Source of the DNA: Pogostemon cablin
Lineage: Eukaryota; Streptophyta; Magnoliopsida; Lamiales; Lamiaceae
NCBI GenBank assembly: GCA_023678885.1
Contig: CM042998.1
Span: forward strand, 4,839,820-4,903,819
Reading direction: 5' to 3'
Length of the DNA stretch: 64,000 nt
Positions within the stretch are counted from its first letter, which is position 1. Every line of letters starts with the position of its first letter. Below are positions 11,920 to 24,312 of the stretch, piece by piece. A model generated the notes under the pieces. That model was given only the letters and a program-made list of their open reading frames with translations. It searched no databases and was not told the origin of the DNA. The position numbers and the translations under genes were made by a program.

Positions 11920-12376
11920 CTCCCTCCGTCCCGCCATAAGAGTTACATTTTACTAATTAGGGCATCCCGTTATAAGAGTTACATTTCATTTATTATAGAT
12001 GGAACCCACAAAAATCAATCACTTTATTTTCATGAGCCTCACACACAAGTTAATACAACTACTCACTATATATTAAATTATTATATTTATCTCTCAACTC
12101 ATTACAAATAAAAATACTACTTCTATACTTCCTCCTTCCGCTTTCAAGGGTATCATTTTTTCATTTTGGGCGTCCGCGCTCCAAGGGTCTCATTTTCTTT
12201 TTTATCCACACACACTCACTAATACAACTAAAAATGAGACTCACACCCCATTAATACAACTACCCAATACACATTAAATAACAATACTCCTTAATCTCCA
12301 TGTCCAAAAGCAAATGTCACTCTAGACGGAGGGATATTTCTTAATTTTCGTGTAAACATTGAATGGAAGGAGGGAG
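11920..12376. mobile_element. Stowaway-like MITE (outer), with a nested copy
   Basis: Begins CTCCCTCCGTCCCGCCATAA after TA and ends GAATGGAAGGAGGGAG before TA. The inner arms are less alike than in other copies, so the pairing of these two ends is probable rather than sure. Confidence 0.65.
12128..12334. mobile_element. Stowaway-like MITE (inner)
   Basis: Starts CTTCCTCCTTCCGCTTTC after TA and ends CTCTAGACGGAGGGA before TA, with internal CACACACTCA/TTAATACAAC stretches typical of this MITE family. It interrupts the element at 11920-12376. Confidence 0.65.
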
Positions 12377-15190
12377 TAGTTAATAAATTATAAACTACTT
12401 ACAAATCCACAAATAGATATTCTAAGTAGTTATCTTAATTAGTTTTGTAAAAAGTTGAGGTGTCACTCATTGTTATGTTCTTCATCAATTTAATTTTTTT
12501 AGATGCAGTTTTAATTGATTAAATAAATTTTTTTAGTAAATAGTATACTCCATTTTTGCCCCTAACTATTGAGTTACATTCAAATTTGTATTTTGATGCT
12601 ACACATCTACTAACTGGGGAAATTATCCACAATTCAACTTGCATGCAACAAAAATTACCTTAAAATAACTCTGTAAAATAATAATAAATTTCACATAATG
12701 ATTTTGAAGAGTAAAAATAATAATTATTTTTTGAATATTTTATTAGTTCCAATACTTTCTTCTCTTGAAATTTACACCAAAAATATTTATCACTTCATAT
12801 CTACAATAAAATAAATTAAGAGAAAAACCATAAAAAAAAAATTATATATCTTAATCTTATCTTAATATATATTCAAAATCATTTTTTTCCTATTTACTTA
12901 TGCAACCATGTTTACTTATTTCGATAAATTATATTATTAGTTTTACTTAATTAATCATCAATAATGTAAGCTCTTAAAATTAAATTCTCCGCACCTTACA
13001 GAGTGATTAATTGTATACTCTTGAAATTCCTATAGATAACCTTTAAACTTCCATTTTCAATACTAATATATATCGGTTTCATCTTCCCAACAACTCATTC
13101 CTCTTTGTGCGGTGGCCTTATACAGCGGTGGCCACGCTTTCTTAGGTGGTCGACTGCAGGTCGATATTAAAAAAACAGGTCATGTTTCTCTTATGCTATA
13201 TCAGTATATGAATTATTCTGTAATTTGAATGGGTTTATTTGTGGTTTTAAATAGGCCGAAGAGGTTATTTATATTTTTCAATCCTTACAAAGGGAAGGGA
13301 AGGGAAGGGAAGGAATCAACATCAAAGATTTTTTATAAGGCAAGTTTGGAGTAAACTTTAAAAGGTGCATCATGTGCAACTGTACAACATTAATTATGGC
13401 TATTGGTAGGATTGGTTATCAGGGAGGATTTGGGTATTCAAATCATGACAACTCTTGAAGTAGTACCTCCAGGTTTATCTCTTTTGCTTTTGTAATAAAC
13501 TGCATGTTCTTTATGATACTTTAAATCTATTGCCTGTGTAAATTTCTTATGCTTGCGTCTTTTAATGATGCTGAATATACTTTCAGTTCTTCCTATCTGT
13601 CCTTTAGTAGGACTCTGAAATTCGTATTGCGGTGAGAATGTGTATGCAACTTTAATATTATGCTTGAAATTTCATATTTCATAATTCATAAAAATCAATA
13701 TTTCTATTACGTGCACTACTGGTTGGGAATTTCTTCATGTATTCTTTTAAGGGATGGAACCTTTTAACTCTTTAAATTAGTATTATTTTACTATTATAGT
13801 GTTAATGATTGATGGATTGGTGGCTCGACCTTGGTGTGATGGAAATAATTGCAATAACATAGATAATTGATATAGTGACCAACCTTACTGAAACCACAAA
13901 GATATGCAAGTATCTTTATCACTTTCATCTGTTTATGCAATGATGAAATGCCAGCAATACAGTCACGAAGTAATCCTTTTATTTCATGCGTTTGAGAATT
14001 TGTTCGGATGGAATTCGTAATAATTAATAAACTTTTCAGTGATCCTGTTATGTCTTGCATGGACTCTTTTAGTTATTACTAGATAATATACTGGTGTACG
14101 TGTCACAAACTCATCCCTTAATATAAGAATTGGAATATATTATGGAACTAATCAGAGGTCTTGACCATATTATTGGGAGAATTTTACATTTAGTGAAGTT
14201 AATCATGTCAAAGAGCAGTTGTGATGTACTCCATATATCTCTTCAAACTAGATACACTGTCGTGAATATGAGTACAAAATTGTAATCAGAAAGGAGAGGT
14301 TAGATTATTGATTTTCTAGCTGGTAATAATTTAAGGTTGTTTGTTGAAAGGGTAACTTTAAATGAACAAAATTGATGGAATCTAATAAACTAAAGTAAAA
14401 TTTCAATCTATCTGTTGGTTTCTTTATACAAAAATATATGCAGCTACAGGCTATCAGAAGAGGTCCCTACTCCCTATGTAGTAAGAAGCCATCAGAAGCT
14501 CAGTCAGTCAGTGATAAGAAGAAGAGTTATTGCTGCTTTCTTTCACAGGATATAAATGATCATTTGAGTATTTATATGCTTGCATGAAAAAATAAATGAG
14601 AGGAATGGAGCAAGTACTTCACAACAGAATTTTAACTTCTTAACAAAATTTGATTAAATGCTGAATAGATTTTACTCTCTCTAATTTACAAAATAGTTTC
14701 GATGAGTAGTTAATATATGATATAAAATCATTGGTGTAAAATAATTTGTTGCTATGCATGCTATTCTATCGTTTTTTTTTTCTTTAGAAGCTTGATATTT
14801 GGTTAATTACTTTATAATAAAAAAGATATGTATATTCTATGTATAGATTATTCTTAATAATTACTTAATGTTTGTTTTGGTGATTTAGTTATGAGATTGA
14901 GTATAGTTGTACATTGTCCTTTCTAATAAGATATCACGGAATAAATAAATAAAAATATTGAATTAGATCAAATGATTGTCCAACAAAGTAAAGAAAATTA
15001 TATACTATAAAGAATCTTTAATATAATAAGTAGATAGATTATAATCTAATTAAATAATTTATTTATTACTATGTTAAACATAAATTTAGAAAAAAAAATG
15101 CAAAAAGACAAAATAATAATAATAATATAAATATAAATTATTGCATTACAAAATATCAGATACATGCTACGTGCAACACACGTCTTAACA
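12377..15190. other. Intergenic DNA without a recognised gene
   Basis: AT-rich. A GC-richer patch at 13100-13180 (GTGCGGTGGCCTTATACAGC and neighbours) and a GGGAA tract at 13291-13313 stand out. A minus-strand 88-residue ORF (13794-14060) has no recognisable domain. Nothing else can be supported. Confidence 0.4.
13291..13313 (+). repeat. (GGGAA)n tract, G-quadruplex motif
   Basis: Four GGG runs (13292-13294, 13297-13299, 13302-13304, 13307-13309) are separated by two-base AA loops and followed by GG. This meets the usual G3N1-7 quadruplex pattern on the plus strand. Confidence 0.9.
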
Positions 15191-15192
15191 CT

Positions 15193-15195
<3 letters not shown>

Positions 15196-15252
<57 letters not shown>
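15196..15252. repeat. (TA)n microsatellite
   Basis: Uninterrupted TA dinucleotides over about 57 bp. Confidence 0.95.
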
Positions 15253-15256
<4 letters not shown>

Positions 15257-15510
15257 GGGTGTTGGAGAGTATTAAAAATATAATTATTTATATTTTAAAT
15301 ATTCTCTAAATCACATCTTTCTAAATTATAAGAAATATAAAATACATTAAACTACGTAAAACTTATAAGAAATATAAAATGCATATAAAATCCCTTAAAC
15401 AACTAATGCATTAGAATTTATACACTTTTGTTAGCAAAATTTTTTAGTAAATTTGTACACCATATTCAGACCTTATACATTAATTAATTAATTAATTAAT
15501 TAAAATATAT

Positions 15511-15730
15511 CCTCTCCGTCACACGTTAATATTTATGTATACTTTTTGTACGTAAATTAAAAAAGAAATATAATATTTTAATGTGCAGTGAGGTGAAAGA
15601 AATAATATTTAATGTGAGGTGGGTAGTTGTATCAGTGTTTTGTGTGGACCCTACATAAAATAAATAATTGTTCTGTGTGAACCCAACTTGACAAAAAAAG
15701 AAATGTAAACCTTAATTTGAACGCGGGACG
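15511..15730. mobile_element. Stowaway-like MITE, ends partly decayed
   Basis: Starts CCTCTCCGTCACACGTTAAT and ends TTGAACGCGGGACG. The inside (TTTTTGTACGTAAATTAA, GTGGGTAGTTGTATCAGTGT) matches the MITE at 41658-41910, so both belong to one subfamily. Confidence 0.7.
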
Positions 15731-15736
15731 TATGCA

Positions 15737-15843
<107 letters not shown>

Positions 15844-15920
15844 TAAGACATGTATATAAAATTTTTTAACTAGTTTTCTATTAGTTTTTTAATGAAAATT
15901 TGAATATAAAAATTTATTTA

Positions 15921-16173
15921 TTCCATCCCATTTTAATATTTACATATTTCTAATTTGAACGTCACATTTCAATCTTTACATTTCCTTTTTTGGTGAGTGA
16001 GATCCAAACAAATGAATTATTTATCTCTCCATGAGCCAACACATTACACTAATACAACTACTCACCTTACATTAAAATATTATTTCTTTTTTACATCACC
16101 ACAAATTAAAATACTATATTCTTTAATTTATGTGCAAAAAGCAAACGTAAAGTTTGAAATGGGACGTAAGGAG
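15921..16173. mobile_element. Stowaway-like MITE
   Basis: Starts TTCCATCCCATTTTAATATT and ends TTTGAAATGGGACGTAAGGAG followed by TA, with inverted arms. Related to the outer MITE at 7865-8366. Confidence 0.72.
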
Positions 16174-16232
16174 TATAAATTTATTAAAAAAAAATATATA
16201 CATATATAAATATATATTATTAAAAAAATATA

Positions 16233-16507
16233 TCCCTCCTGTCCTATAAACAAATTCACGCTTACTATTTTTGTCCGTCCCGTAAATAAGTTCACATTCC
16301 AAATAAAAAAGTTACACTCAATCCAATAACCCTACTATATACTTTAATTTAAAAAATTGCACCCATTTTTCAATTCACACAACTTACTTTATAATTTATT
16401 TATTATTTAAAAATATCAAATTATTCATAAAATTAAAGCAAAAAGTAACTGTTTTTTTTAATTCCGTATTTACAATAGCTATTAAGTTAAATATAGGACG
16501 AAGTGAG
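16233..16507. mobile_element. Stowaway-like MITE, CAAATTCAC subfamily
   Basis: Starts TCCCTCCTGTCCTATAAACA and ends ATATAGGACGAAGTGAG before TA. The left part (ATAAACAAATTCACGC, then TTTTTGTCCGTCCC) is nearly the same as the MITE at 24313-24582. Confidence 0.72.
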
Positions 16508-16690
16508 TAATACACATATATAATTACACGGAATATCAACTCATAATAGAATTACAAATAAAATATTAAAAATGTTATAGAAATAGAAATGAGGTAAAGC
16601 TAAAGGGAAAAAACTTAACACGAAGGACGAAGCCAGCCATACGAGTTTTTTTCTTTCTTTTCCTTTTTTTATTCATATGATGAAGTCCAC

Positions 16691-16778
16691 AAGCCCACTT
16701 TATATGGGCTTTTTATGGGCCTTAGATTAGGAAGCCGATGGTCCAGATAAAAAGCCCTAATTCCTTACATTAGGGTTT
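16691..16778 (+). promoter_or_regulatory. Site II and telo-box elements of the eS10 promoter
   Basis: AAGCCCA (16691-16697), TGGGCT (16705-16710) and TGGGCC (16716-16721) are site II elements. GCCCTAA (16754-16760) and TTAGGGTTT (16770-16778) form an inverted pair of telo-box type motifs. This combination is the known signature of plant ribosomal-protein promoters and ties expression to dividing cells. A pyrimidine tract (about 16802-16830) follows in the leader. Confidence 0.8.
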
Positions 16779-16847
16779 CTTCTCTGTAGTAGCTGCTGCA
16801 TCTCTTCCTCGCGTTTCTCTCTTCCTCTTCGCAAACACTCAGCAGCC

Positions 16848-19020
16848 ATGGTACCATGTCCGCAAATTTTCAGACGAATTATCATTGATTTTGATACATT
16901 AATTCTATTGCGAATCCTCTTTTTCCTCAAAACTCGTTTATATTTGTGTTTCAGATCATTTCAGAGAAGAACCGGAGAGAGATCTCCAAGTACCTCTTTC
17001 AAGGTATGGCTAAATTTTATGTATGTATATTTATATGTTTGGTTCTGTTTACTTTTAATGATTTCTGAAACGTTTAATGTGTTTTTGTTACCCATCCATT
17101 GTATTCAAATTGTTGCTGAATTTTTATGCTCGATTTTGGTGTTTATAATGTGCATACAGAGGGTGTGTGCTACGCTAAGAAGGATTTCAATTTGGCGAAG
17201 CATCCTGAAATCGATGTTCCGAATCTCCAGGTGATTAAGCTTATGCAGAGCTTCAAATCAAAGGAGTATGTCCGTGAGACATTTGCGTGGATGCATTATT
17301 ATTGGTATCTCACTAATGATGGGATTGAGTTCCTCCGCACATATCTGAACCTACCTTCTGAAATTGTCCCCGCCACGCTGAAGAAGTCTGCCAAGCCCCT
17401 CGGCCGCCCCTTGGGTGGACCCCCTGGCGATCGCCCTCGGTGAGTTTATGAATCTGATATTTGATTATAACTGTACTAGGTTTTCTAGATTTTGTATGTT
17501 ATGTTTAGGTTTATAGACTTAGGGCAATGTTGGAATGCTGAAAATTCTATATTGTTGGAATATGCATTCATATCAGATCTCACATGTGTATGTTAATGGA
17601 GAAATTGGGATTCTTGTACTTCATTGTTCTTTAGAAAATCTCTTAAGGACAAATTAGATAATTTTTTTTTTGGCTGTGGAGCTGAGTTTTGGATTCAGTG
17701 TTCATTGAATTATGTGTTTTGTTCTTCCCATTGAAATGACTTAGCTTATGTATACCCGTTTGATGATTTGTTAAGCTCTTGTTTTTATTTCTTACCAGGG
17801 GTATTATACAACAATTATATCTGTTTCTTAGTTCACTATTAGTGTGGTTTAGCGTTTCTTCTCCTACCTTTTCTATGGAAGAAAGTATATGAAAATGAGA
17901 AATCTGAAAGTCTTCTGATAGTATACTTTTCCTGGGATTTATGTTCATTGGTGTTGAAAAATTGATTTAATAGTCTGCTGCATGAATTTTCATGATATTA
18001 CCATGTCTCAGTCTAAAATTTACTTAGTTTCATTTATCAGTGGACCTCCTAGAGATGGAGACCGACCACGATTTGGTGATCGCGATGGTTACCGTGGTGG
18101 GCCAAGAGGTCCACCTGGTGAATTTGGTGGTGAGAAAGGTGGAGCACCAGCTGATTTCCAGCCTTCCTTCAGGGTAAATATTTCTCTGAGGCTAGCCTGT
18201 TGCTATATGATTCCTTTTTTCTTTTGCTATGTTTGAGAGCATAATTGAACTTTAAAGATATTCTGTCATTGTAGTGCATCACCTCTTTTACTGTAGGCAG
18301 TCAAATATTTCCAAAAATGCTTTTGTTATTTATCATTGTTCATACAATCTATGTTAGTGCTACGGAATAGTTAACACAATTTTTTGCTTCAACTTTTCCA
18401 ATGTTGCTAGTTATTCTTCAATTTCGAAATTTAATTACTTTTAAAATTTTTGCAGTGTAGTTTATAAATCTTAGCGTGACAACTTCTGTGATGGAATTTT
18501 GATAACTTTCCTTTTAAATGTTCATATCCTTGATTCTATCTTACTGTGACTTGCTAGAGTACTCACTGGCCTCTGAATTTTCAAGTTCTAGTATGGTAGT
18601 ACCTTGTGCTCTGTAATTACCTTAAAGTTTTCAAATTCCATGTCTATTGTTGTTCATATGGAGTACTTCGAAAGAGCAAGGACTGTAATTAAACAAAAAA
18701 TGAAATGTATGACAAAATCTAAAAGGGACTGCAAGATTATTTTGCTGAGTTCTTGGTAAAGAAAGCATTCTACAAAATGTAGGATAAATGGCCTCATTAT
18801 TCTCCCTGTTTATGTGTTTCCTTAGTGATAAGAATAGAATCTATTTTAATAACGGAATTTTATTACTAACTTCAATTTTTAGTTGGTGCATGGTATTTTA
18901 CATCACAAGGAAATGAATAGTAAGACTTGAAATGAAAACTGTTTGAATATGCAGGGTCCAGGTGGTCGTCCTGGTTTTGGCAGAGGATCTGGTGGCTTTG
19001 GTGGAGCTCCGTCAAGTTAG
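16848..19020 (+). CDS. RPS10: 40S ribosomal protein eS10
   Basis: Five coding exons join in phase: 16848-16850 (only ATG), 16955-17003, 17160-17439, 18041-18173 and 18955-19020, giving 176 residues. The product begins MIISEKNRREISKYLFQ, continues KHPEIDVPNLQVIKLMQSFK, YVRETFAWMHYYWYLTNDG and FLRTYLNLPSEIVPATLKK, and ends in an Arg/Gly/Pro-rich tail with GDRDGYRGGPRGPPG. This is the full eS10 family pattern: a winged-helix-like N-terminal domain of the small subunit, near the mRNA entry side, plus a disordered basic tail. The length fits plant eS10. The upstream site II and telo-box motifs agree with a ribosomal-protein gene. The start in its own mini-exon is set by the AG/GT borders and the conserved MIIS N-terminus. 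Confidence 0.96.
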
Positions 19021-19890
19021 ATTTATTGTCTCATGTCCTCATAGTTTTGTTAGTAATCCCTATCCGTTGAAACCTAAATTTGTATTTTGCACTGAAATAT
19101 GGTAATGTACTTGATGTCCGTCTACAATTTTGTTTACCCTGAACATCAATTTATGTTGGCCATTTGATGACTTTTTTCAAGTGTTCTCTTTTGTTTATTT
19201 ATTTATTCAGGCTGGATATTTAACTTTTACTCGTATGATTGTTAGTTGGGTTGAAGAAACTCATTTATCAATTTAGTGATATGTAGAGTGCATCTCATAT
19301 CCAATGATTGTTTCAGTTTTTTCAATTCAAACTGTTGAATAGGGAAGTAGTGTGTTAAAATGCTCTGTGTTTCAGATCATATAATTTAGATTCGGTTATG
19401 GTTTCCTTTTTGGTAGTATGTGTAAAAGATGAACAGAGGATATCCTTGAGGTAAACATCTTGCTGAATGATCAAGTTCGAGTTTTGCTTCCATGTGGAAT
19501 TTTATTCTTTAGTCAATAAAAACGTATTAACAACTATCACCTCTACTATGTTGTAGGAAGTTTATACGCCTCTACGATATTATATGCCTAGAAATTTTTT
19601 AAGGATAATAAGTATTTGAATTCTAATATCAATAAACGAATTTGAATACCGAATCGAATCAAAATTATTTGATTATTTTACAACCCTACATTAGAGTATC
19701 ACTTTATATACTCAAGTCAAAATATAAATATTAAAAGGTTAAACATCACGAAAAAGAATCTAAAGTAAATGTTGCTACAATCACCAGTACATATAAAACA
19801 GAGAGAGTTATTACAATGACCTTGAGATGACTCGGACAATACAACCATAGGAAGAACATCTTTGGACGTGTCCATCGAGAAGCGCTGGCA
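19021..19890. other. eS10 3' UTR and intergenic DNA
   Basis: T-rich sequence without ORFs of note. GTCAATAAAAACG near 19512 is a possible poly(A) signal but lies far from the stop. No other feature is seen. Confidence 0.4.
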
Positions 19891-19891
19891 T

Positions 19892-22070
19892 TTTTTTTTA
19901 ATTTTTTTTGGAAATTGGTAAATTTTATTTCACTGGAAACGTTTACAAAGTACTTGCGTACTATGCGAAATACAAGTCTCTATCCAACTATCCTTAGCAT
20001 GAAGCTATGGATGTAAATTCAATGATTAAAATACAAAGTCGCAATTTCGTGCTTGATTTTCTCCGCTAGGTGATTCGGAGACAACATTCTTGATCCATGT
20101 TGAAGAGCTTTTCTTTCCATCCAAGTATGGTAAGTCATGGTAGCAAAAGTAATAAAAAGAAGTTTTATTGCCTTTTGGTTGGTTCTTGTGTCTGCAATTA
20201 CTTTGCGAAATCCATCCGTCACTGAAGTGATCTGTCCTCTTCTTCTCTACCCAATCCAAGTCTTGATCTGTCCCCAAATATATTTGGTATACGAACAATG
20301 GAAAAAGAGATGGGAGTTCGTTTCAAGATCAAAGCAAAATCCACATCTCTTATCCTCTCCGGTGTACCAAATTTTGTCTTTCGTGGATACCCGTTCTCTA
20401 TGAACAAGCCATAGTCTAAAGCTATGCTTTTTAACAATCCATTTGTGCCAAATTTGCTTGAAGACAAAACTTGAGTCTGACATCATGTTACTTCTCAATA
20501 TCTTGTACATCCAACTAGTCTTAGACACCATTCTCACAACAAGACTGCATAATTCCATTCGCCTCTTCTTCCTCAACTTCCCCATGTGATTCATGCACAA
20601 TGGTGTTCCTTATACTAATCAAGGTCCTCCATATGTACGACGAGTTTGTCCCAGAGGCAACTCATCGTCCAATGTTGAGAAGGTAGACTGAATGTATCCA
20701 TTTCACCCATAGTGATGATGCTTCAATATGAATGTCCCATAATGCTGCAGAAAGAAGAGCCTTGTTCCATGTGGATATATCCTTCAACCCCAAACCTCCA
20801 GAGTGCTTGGGATGTAAGATATCCTTCCAGCTTACTGGGCTCACCTTTGATCCCCAAAGAAATCGCCTAATAATACTCTCTACTTTCCTTATTACCACTG
20901 CAGGTACCTTAACTATACCACACCAAAATAATAAGATTCCATAGATGCCCGATATGATGAGTTCAAGTCGACCTGTAAAGGATAGCAATTTGGATGACCA
21001 ACTCTGAATAAGGTTGTTGATATCATTCAGAAGGGGAGTAAAATCAACCACGCTAATTCTCCTACTGCAAATTAGGATACCCAAGTACTTAAAGGGGATA
21101 GTTCCTCTAGTGAAAGGAAGCACCGTGGAAATCTGATCGATGACGCTAGAGGAGATTCCAGCACAAAAAATATTAGACTTCCGTGGGTTGACCACCAAAC
21201 CTGAAGTGTTGGCAAAAGTTTTCAAGATGTGATCAATAGTGCGTGCAGTTGCAAGATTACCATAACCCAAAACCAACAGATCATTTGCGAATATGAGGTG
21301 TGAGACATCTACTCGTTTACAGATACGGGAATGATACTTGTACCTATTGGCCTCCACTTCCTTCATCATCAATCTACTGAAGTACTCCATACACAACACA
21401 AACAGAAGAGAAGAGATGGGGTCTCCTTGTCGTAGCCCATTTTTTCCTTTGAAAAATCCTTCTGGCTTGCCATTAATAAGAAGAGAATACGAAGTAGTAG
21501 TGACACATTGCTCAATCCAATTTTGGAATTTAGGTGGAAATCCCAGTGCCAGGATTAAGTCAAATAAGAAGGTCCAATTGATTGAATCATATGCCTTGAA
21601 GATGTCTACTTTAATTGCCATCCTTGGTGAGATAGTACCCTCTTTTCTTCCATAAGCTCGAAAAATTTCCTCAGCCAACATAACACAATCCCTCAATTTT
21701 CTCAATTTGACAAAGCCAAAATGCGACTGCTTTATGAGAGAAGGGAGGCACTTGCTCAAGCGACCTGCCAAGATCTTTGACATGATTTTATAGATTGTAT
21801 TACAACAAGATATTGGCCTATAATCCTTCACACCTGGCTCATGGTTAGTTTTCGGAATCAAGGAAACAAAAGTAGTGTTTATTTGTTTAAGTAATTTTCC
21901 TTTCCGAAAAAACTCTTTTACTGCTGCAACAAGATCACCACCTACCACACTCCAAACTTGTTGAAAGAAGGCTTAAGTATATCCATCTGGCCCTGGTGAT
22001 TTATTTCTGCTAATAGACCATAAAGCTGCTTTGATCTCCTCCTCCTCCACTTCAGTATCGGTAATGGTGT
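19892..22070 (-). pseudogene. 5'-truncated, mutated L1-type LINE (reverse transcriptase)
   Basis: On the minus strand this reads as the C-terminal half of a plant non-LTR ORF2. It starts near KSPGPDGY (about 21985-22000), has a TAA stop just after, then a 428-residue open stretch (20662-21948) with LIPKTNHEPGVKDYRPIS, IKVDIFKAYDSINWTFLFD, NGLRQGDPISSLLFVLCMEY and the FADD-box position. The catalytic box is FAND (AAT codon at 21283-21285), so the enzyme would be inactive. After further frame breaks comes the zf-RVT zinc-binding end (CGFCFD...SHLFFHC, about 20290-20350). An A-rich tail, seen as two T runs at 19892-19911, marks the 3' end. The apurinic endonuclease domain and ORF1 are missing, the typical product of incomplete reverse transcription. 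Confidence 0.92.
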
Positions 22071-22097
22071 AAAATACTCAAAATAAGATACCAACAT

Positions 22098-22292
22098 CAT
22101 GTCCGACATCATCATTGTATCAAATGTTGGATTGGGTGTCGGTCAAGGTATTGGAACCTCAACATAGGATACCTACCGATGTCGTCGTCGTAATACAGAT
22201 GTCTGTATCGATTATGTATCGAGGCTCTGACACCTTGACCAATACTAAATCCGACACCCGCTTCTATGACTATGGTGTCGGACATGATGTCA
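22098..22292. repeat. About 195-bp imperfect hairpin (foldback element)
   Basis: The left arm has CATGTCCGACATCATC, GGGTGTCGGTCAAGGTATTGG and GAACCTC; the right arm has their reverse complements in mirrored order, GAGGCTC, CCTTGACCAATACT, CCGACACCC and GGTGTCGGACATGATG. The centre is the exact palindrome ATACAGATGTCTGTAT (22193-22208). No terminal similarity to the Stowaway-like MITEs. Confidence 0.78.
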
Positions 22293-22329
22293 GTATTCAA
22301 TGTTAAAGTATATATATATATAGTATACT

Positions 22330-23690
22330 CCCTCCGTCCCATAAAAAATTGCAACCCTGATAAGTCGTAATTTTACATGATTATTTTGGATGAAATTCAC
22401 TTCTATACGCGTGAGTTGTGAATTATTTAATGCTAATTATGACTTATTTCTATTTTATACACTTGACCTTTAATTATTTTATTTCTTATTGAAATTTCGA
22501 AGTCACAACACTGAAGGGGTCAGTGCCCAGCGAAGCAGATTTAGATTTTTGGGGGAAAGTTTCGAAAATGTTTCTAGCAATCCGTAACCCCTTTTGACTT
22601 CAAAATCATATTTAATTCTGGATATTAAGAGTGTTGACCAAGCTATTGATGGAAGGAGTGATTTGAGGAGTCCATAAAAAAAGAAAAAGAAACTTACCAA
22701 AGGAGAAGAAGGAGAAGAAAGGAAAATATAAGAAGGGAGAGATACATCCCCCTTGGATATCTTTTGATCACACACTCACGTTGGACTCACGAAGGCAGAT
22801 TGGTGATGCCATTGAAGCTCCACCATCAAGAACACGAAGAACATGATTTTATTATTTTAATATATTCGTAGTTTAATTATGTAATTTAGTTTCTAGTCCA
22901 AGAATTGTGAACTTTCCGTTGATAAATTTCATGTTTGTTTATGAATAAAATTACCAACTCGTTTTATAAATTTATCTTATGAATGACTTTGATGAGAATT
23001 ATGATTTTGTGATTGCTATAATAAATTAACCGTCTAGACTTGTTTATTGAATAATTTAATGTCATTTTGCTCGATTATGATCCGTAGTTATCATAGTTTA
23101 GCAAATCTAGTGGCGAAGTGAGGGAGCACCTCTAGAATTCATAGGGTCTTGGTTATATGATTCGCTACCACCGTTTTCATAGCCTAGTAATCCTAATATC
23201 TAAATCCTAATGCACTCTTAGGTTCGAACCTCTTTAGGTCGCTTGAGAGTAGTTTAATCTAGATGTCGTACCCTAGGTTATTAATCTTAATGATATTTCT
23301 GGTTAATTTGGTCGTACCATTAGCCTAAGGACTTGAGTTTATGAACTAGTTGGGATTTTAGGAATTTGATTCATGTGAATTAGTAACGGGAAGAGATCAA
23401 ATTCTTGGACTAGGTTTTTAATTTTATTTGTTCTCTTATTTTTTTATTATTTTATTTGCTATTTCAATTATTTAGTATTCATGCTTTTTAGTAGTTGTTA
23501 TATTAATTCAATCCAATCCCCCCCCTCCGTTACTTTAGAAAAATGATTGATTCAACTAAAATTCAATTACTCCTTTGGATTCGACCCGTACTCATCATAC
23601 TATATTTTAGTATATTTGTTCGAAAATTTTATAAATCTTATTTTTGGGTGCCGACGGCAGCATACCAAATTTCAATTCCGGCACGGAGAT
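22330..23690 (+). mobile_element. Possible LTR-retrotransposon remnant
   Basis: CCTTTGGATTCGACCC at about 23573-23588 followed by TTTTTGGGTGCCGACGGCAG at 23641-23660 resembles the region after the 5' LTR of Athila/Tat Ty3-type elements, where GGATTCGACCC precedes a TGGCGCCGTTGCCGGGG primer site. The preceding kilobase has no ORF and could be LTR. A MITE-like end (CTCCCTCCGTCCCATAAA, from 22328) and another (GGAATGGAACGGAAGGAGT, 23884-23902) flank it. Weak: no second LTR, no gag or pol. Confidence 0.3.
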
Positions 23691-23902
23691 TAAGAAAGTG
23701 ATAACTTTTAAGGGGCATAATAGTATTTTTTGTAACAAATAAATGAAAAACTATGTTAGATAGAGATGATTTATTTTGTAAATAAAGTGAATGGGGATGG
23801 GTGGTTGTTTTTACTTTTTGCTTTTTTGTTTTTGAAATGTGCAAAATTTTGTGAGACAACTCAAAATGAAAAGTGTGTCATCTGGAATGGAACGGAAGGA
23901 GT

Positions 23903-24312
23903 TTATGTTTTTTTTATGTGTTGAAGTACTATATATATTCGATTTCTATAAACAAATAGAATCATAAAAAAGTTTGTCCAGTTGCAACAAGCAAATCGAA
24001 TGCTATAAGCAAACGAAACCTGCTCTTTTCGTATTATTATACAAACGTAATATGCGTGTAGAAAAGTATTCTAATTGATTCTATTAAGGCACATTTCAAC
24101 CAAATTGCACGAGTACTACCATTCTACAACATACATTTTCAACATAGCCCAGCTTAATTTCTATAAATTTCAATTAAAATTATAACCAAAAAAGAAAAAG
24201 GTAAAGTATAATGAATACTTGCTTTCTCGGACAGTTGGACAAAAATTTGAAGGTATTTCTTCCAATTAATCACTTTCGTATGTTTCTTTGGCTGCCTTGT
24301 GCCGATTTCCTA
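23903..24312. other. Intergenic DNA, nothing recognised
   Basis: AT-rich, no ORF of note, no clear repeat. Confidence 0.4.

Noticed and set aside
13794..14060. Minus-strand 88-residue ORF
   Set aside because: No domain, no splice-compatible neighbours and AT-rich composition; chance ORF.
16848..17234. 128-residue ORF starting at the eS10 ATG
   Set aside because: It reads through two introns; the conserved eS10 protein requires splicing right after the ATG.
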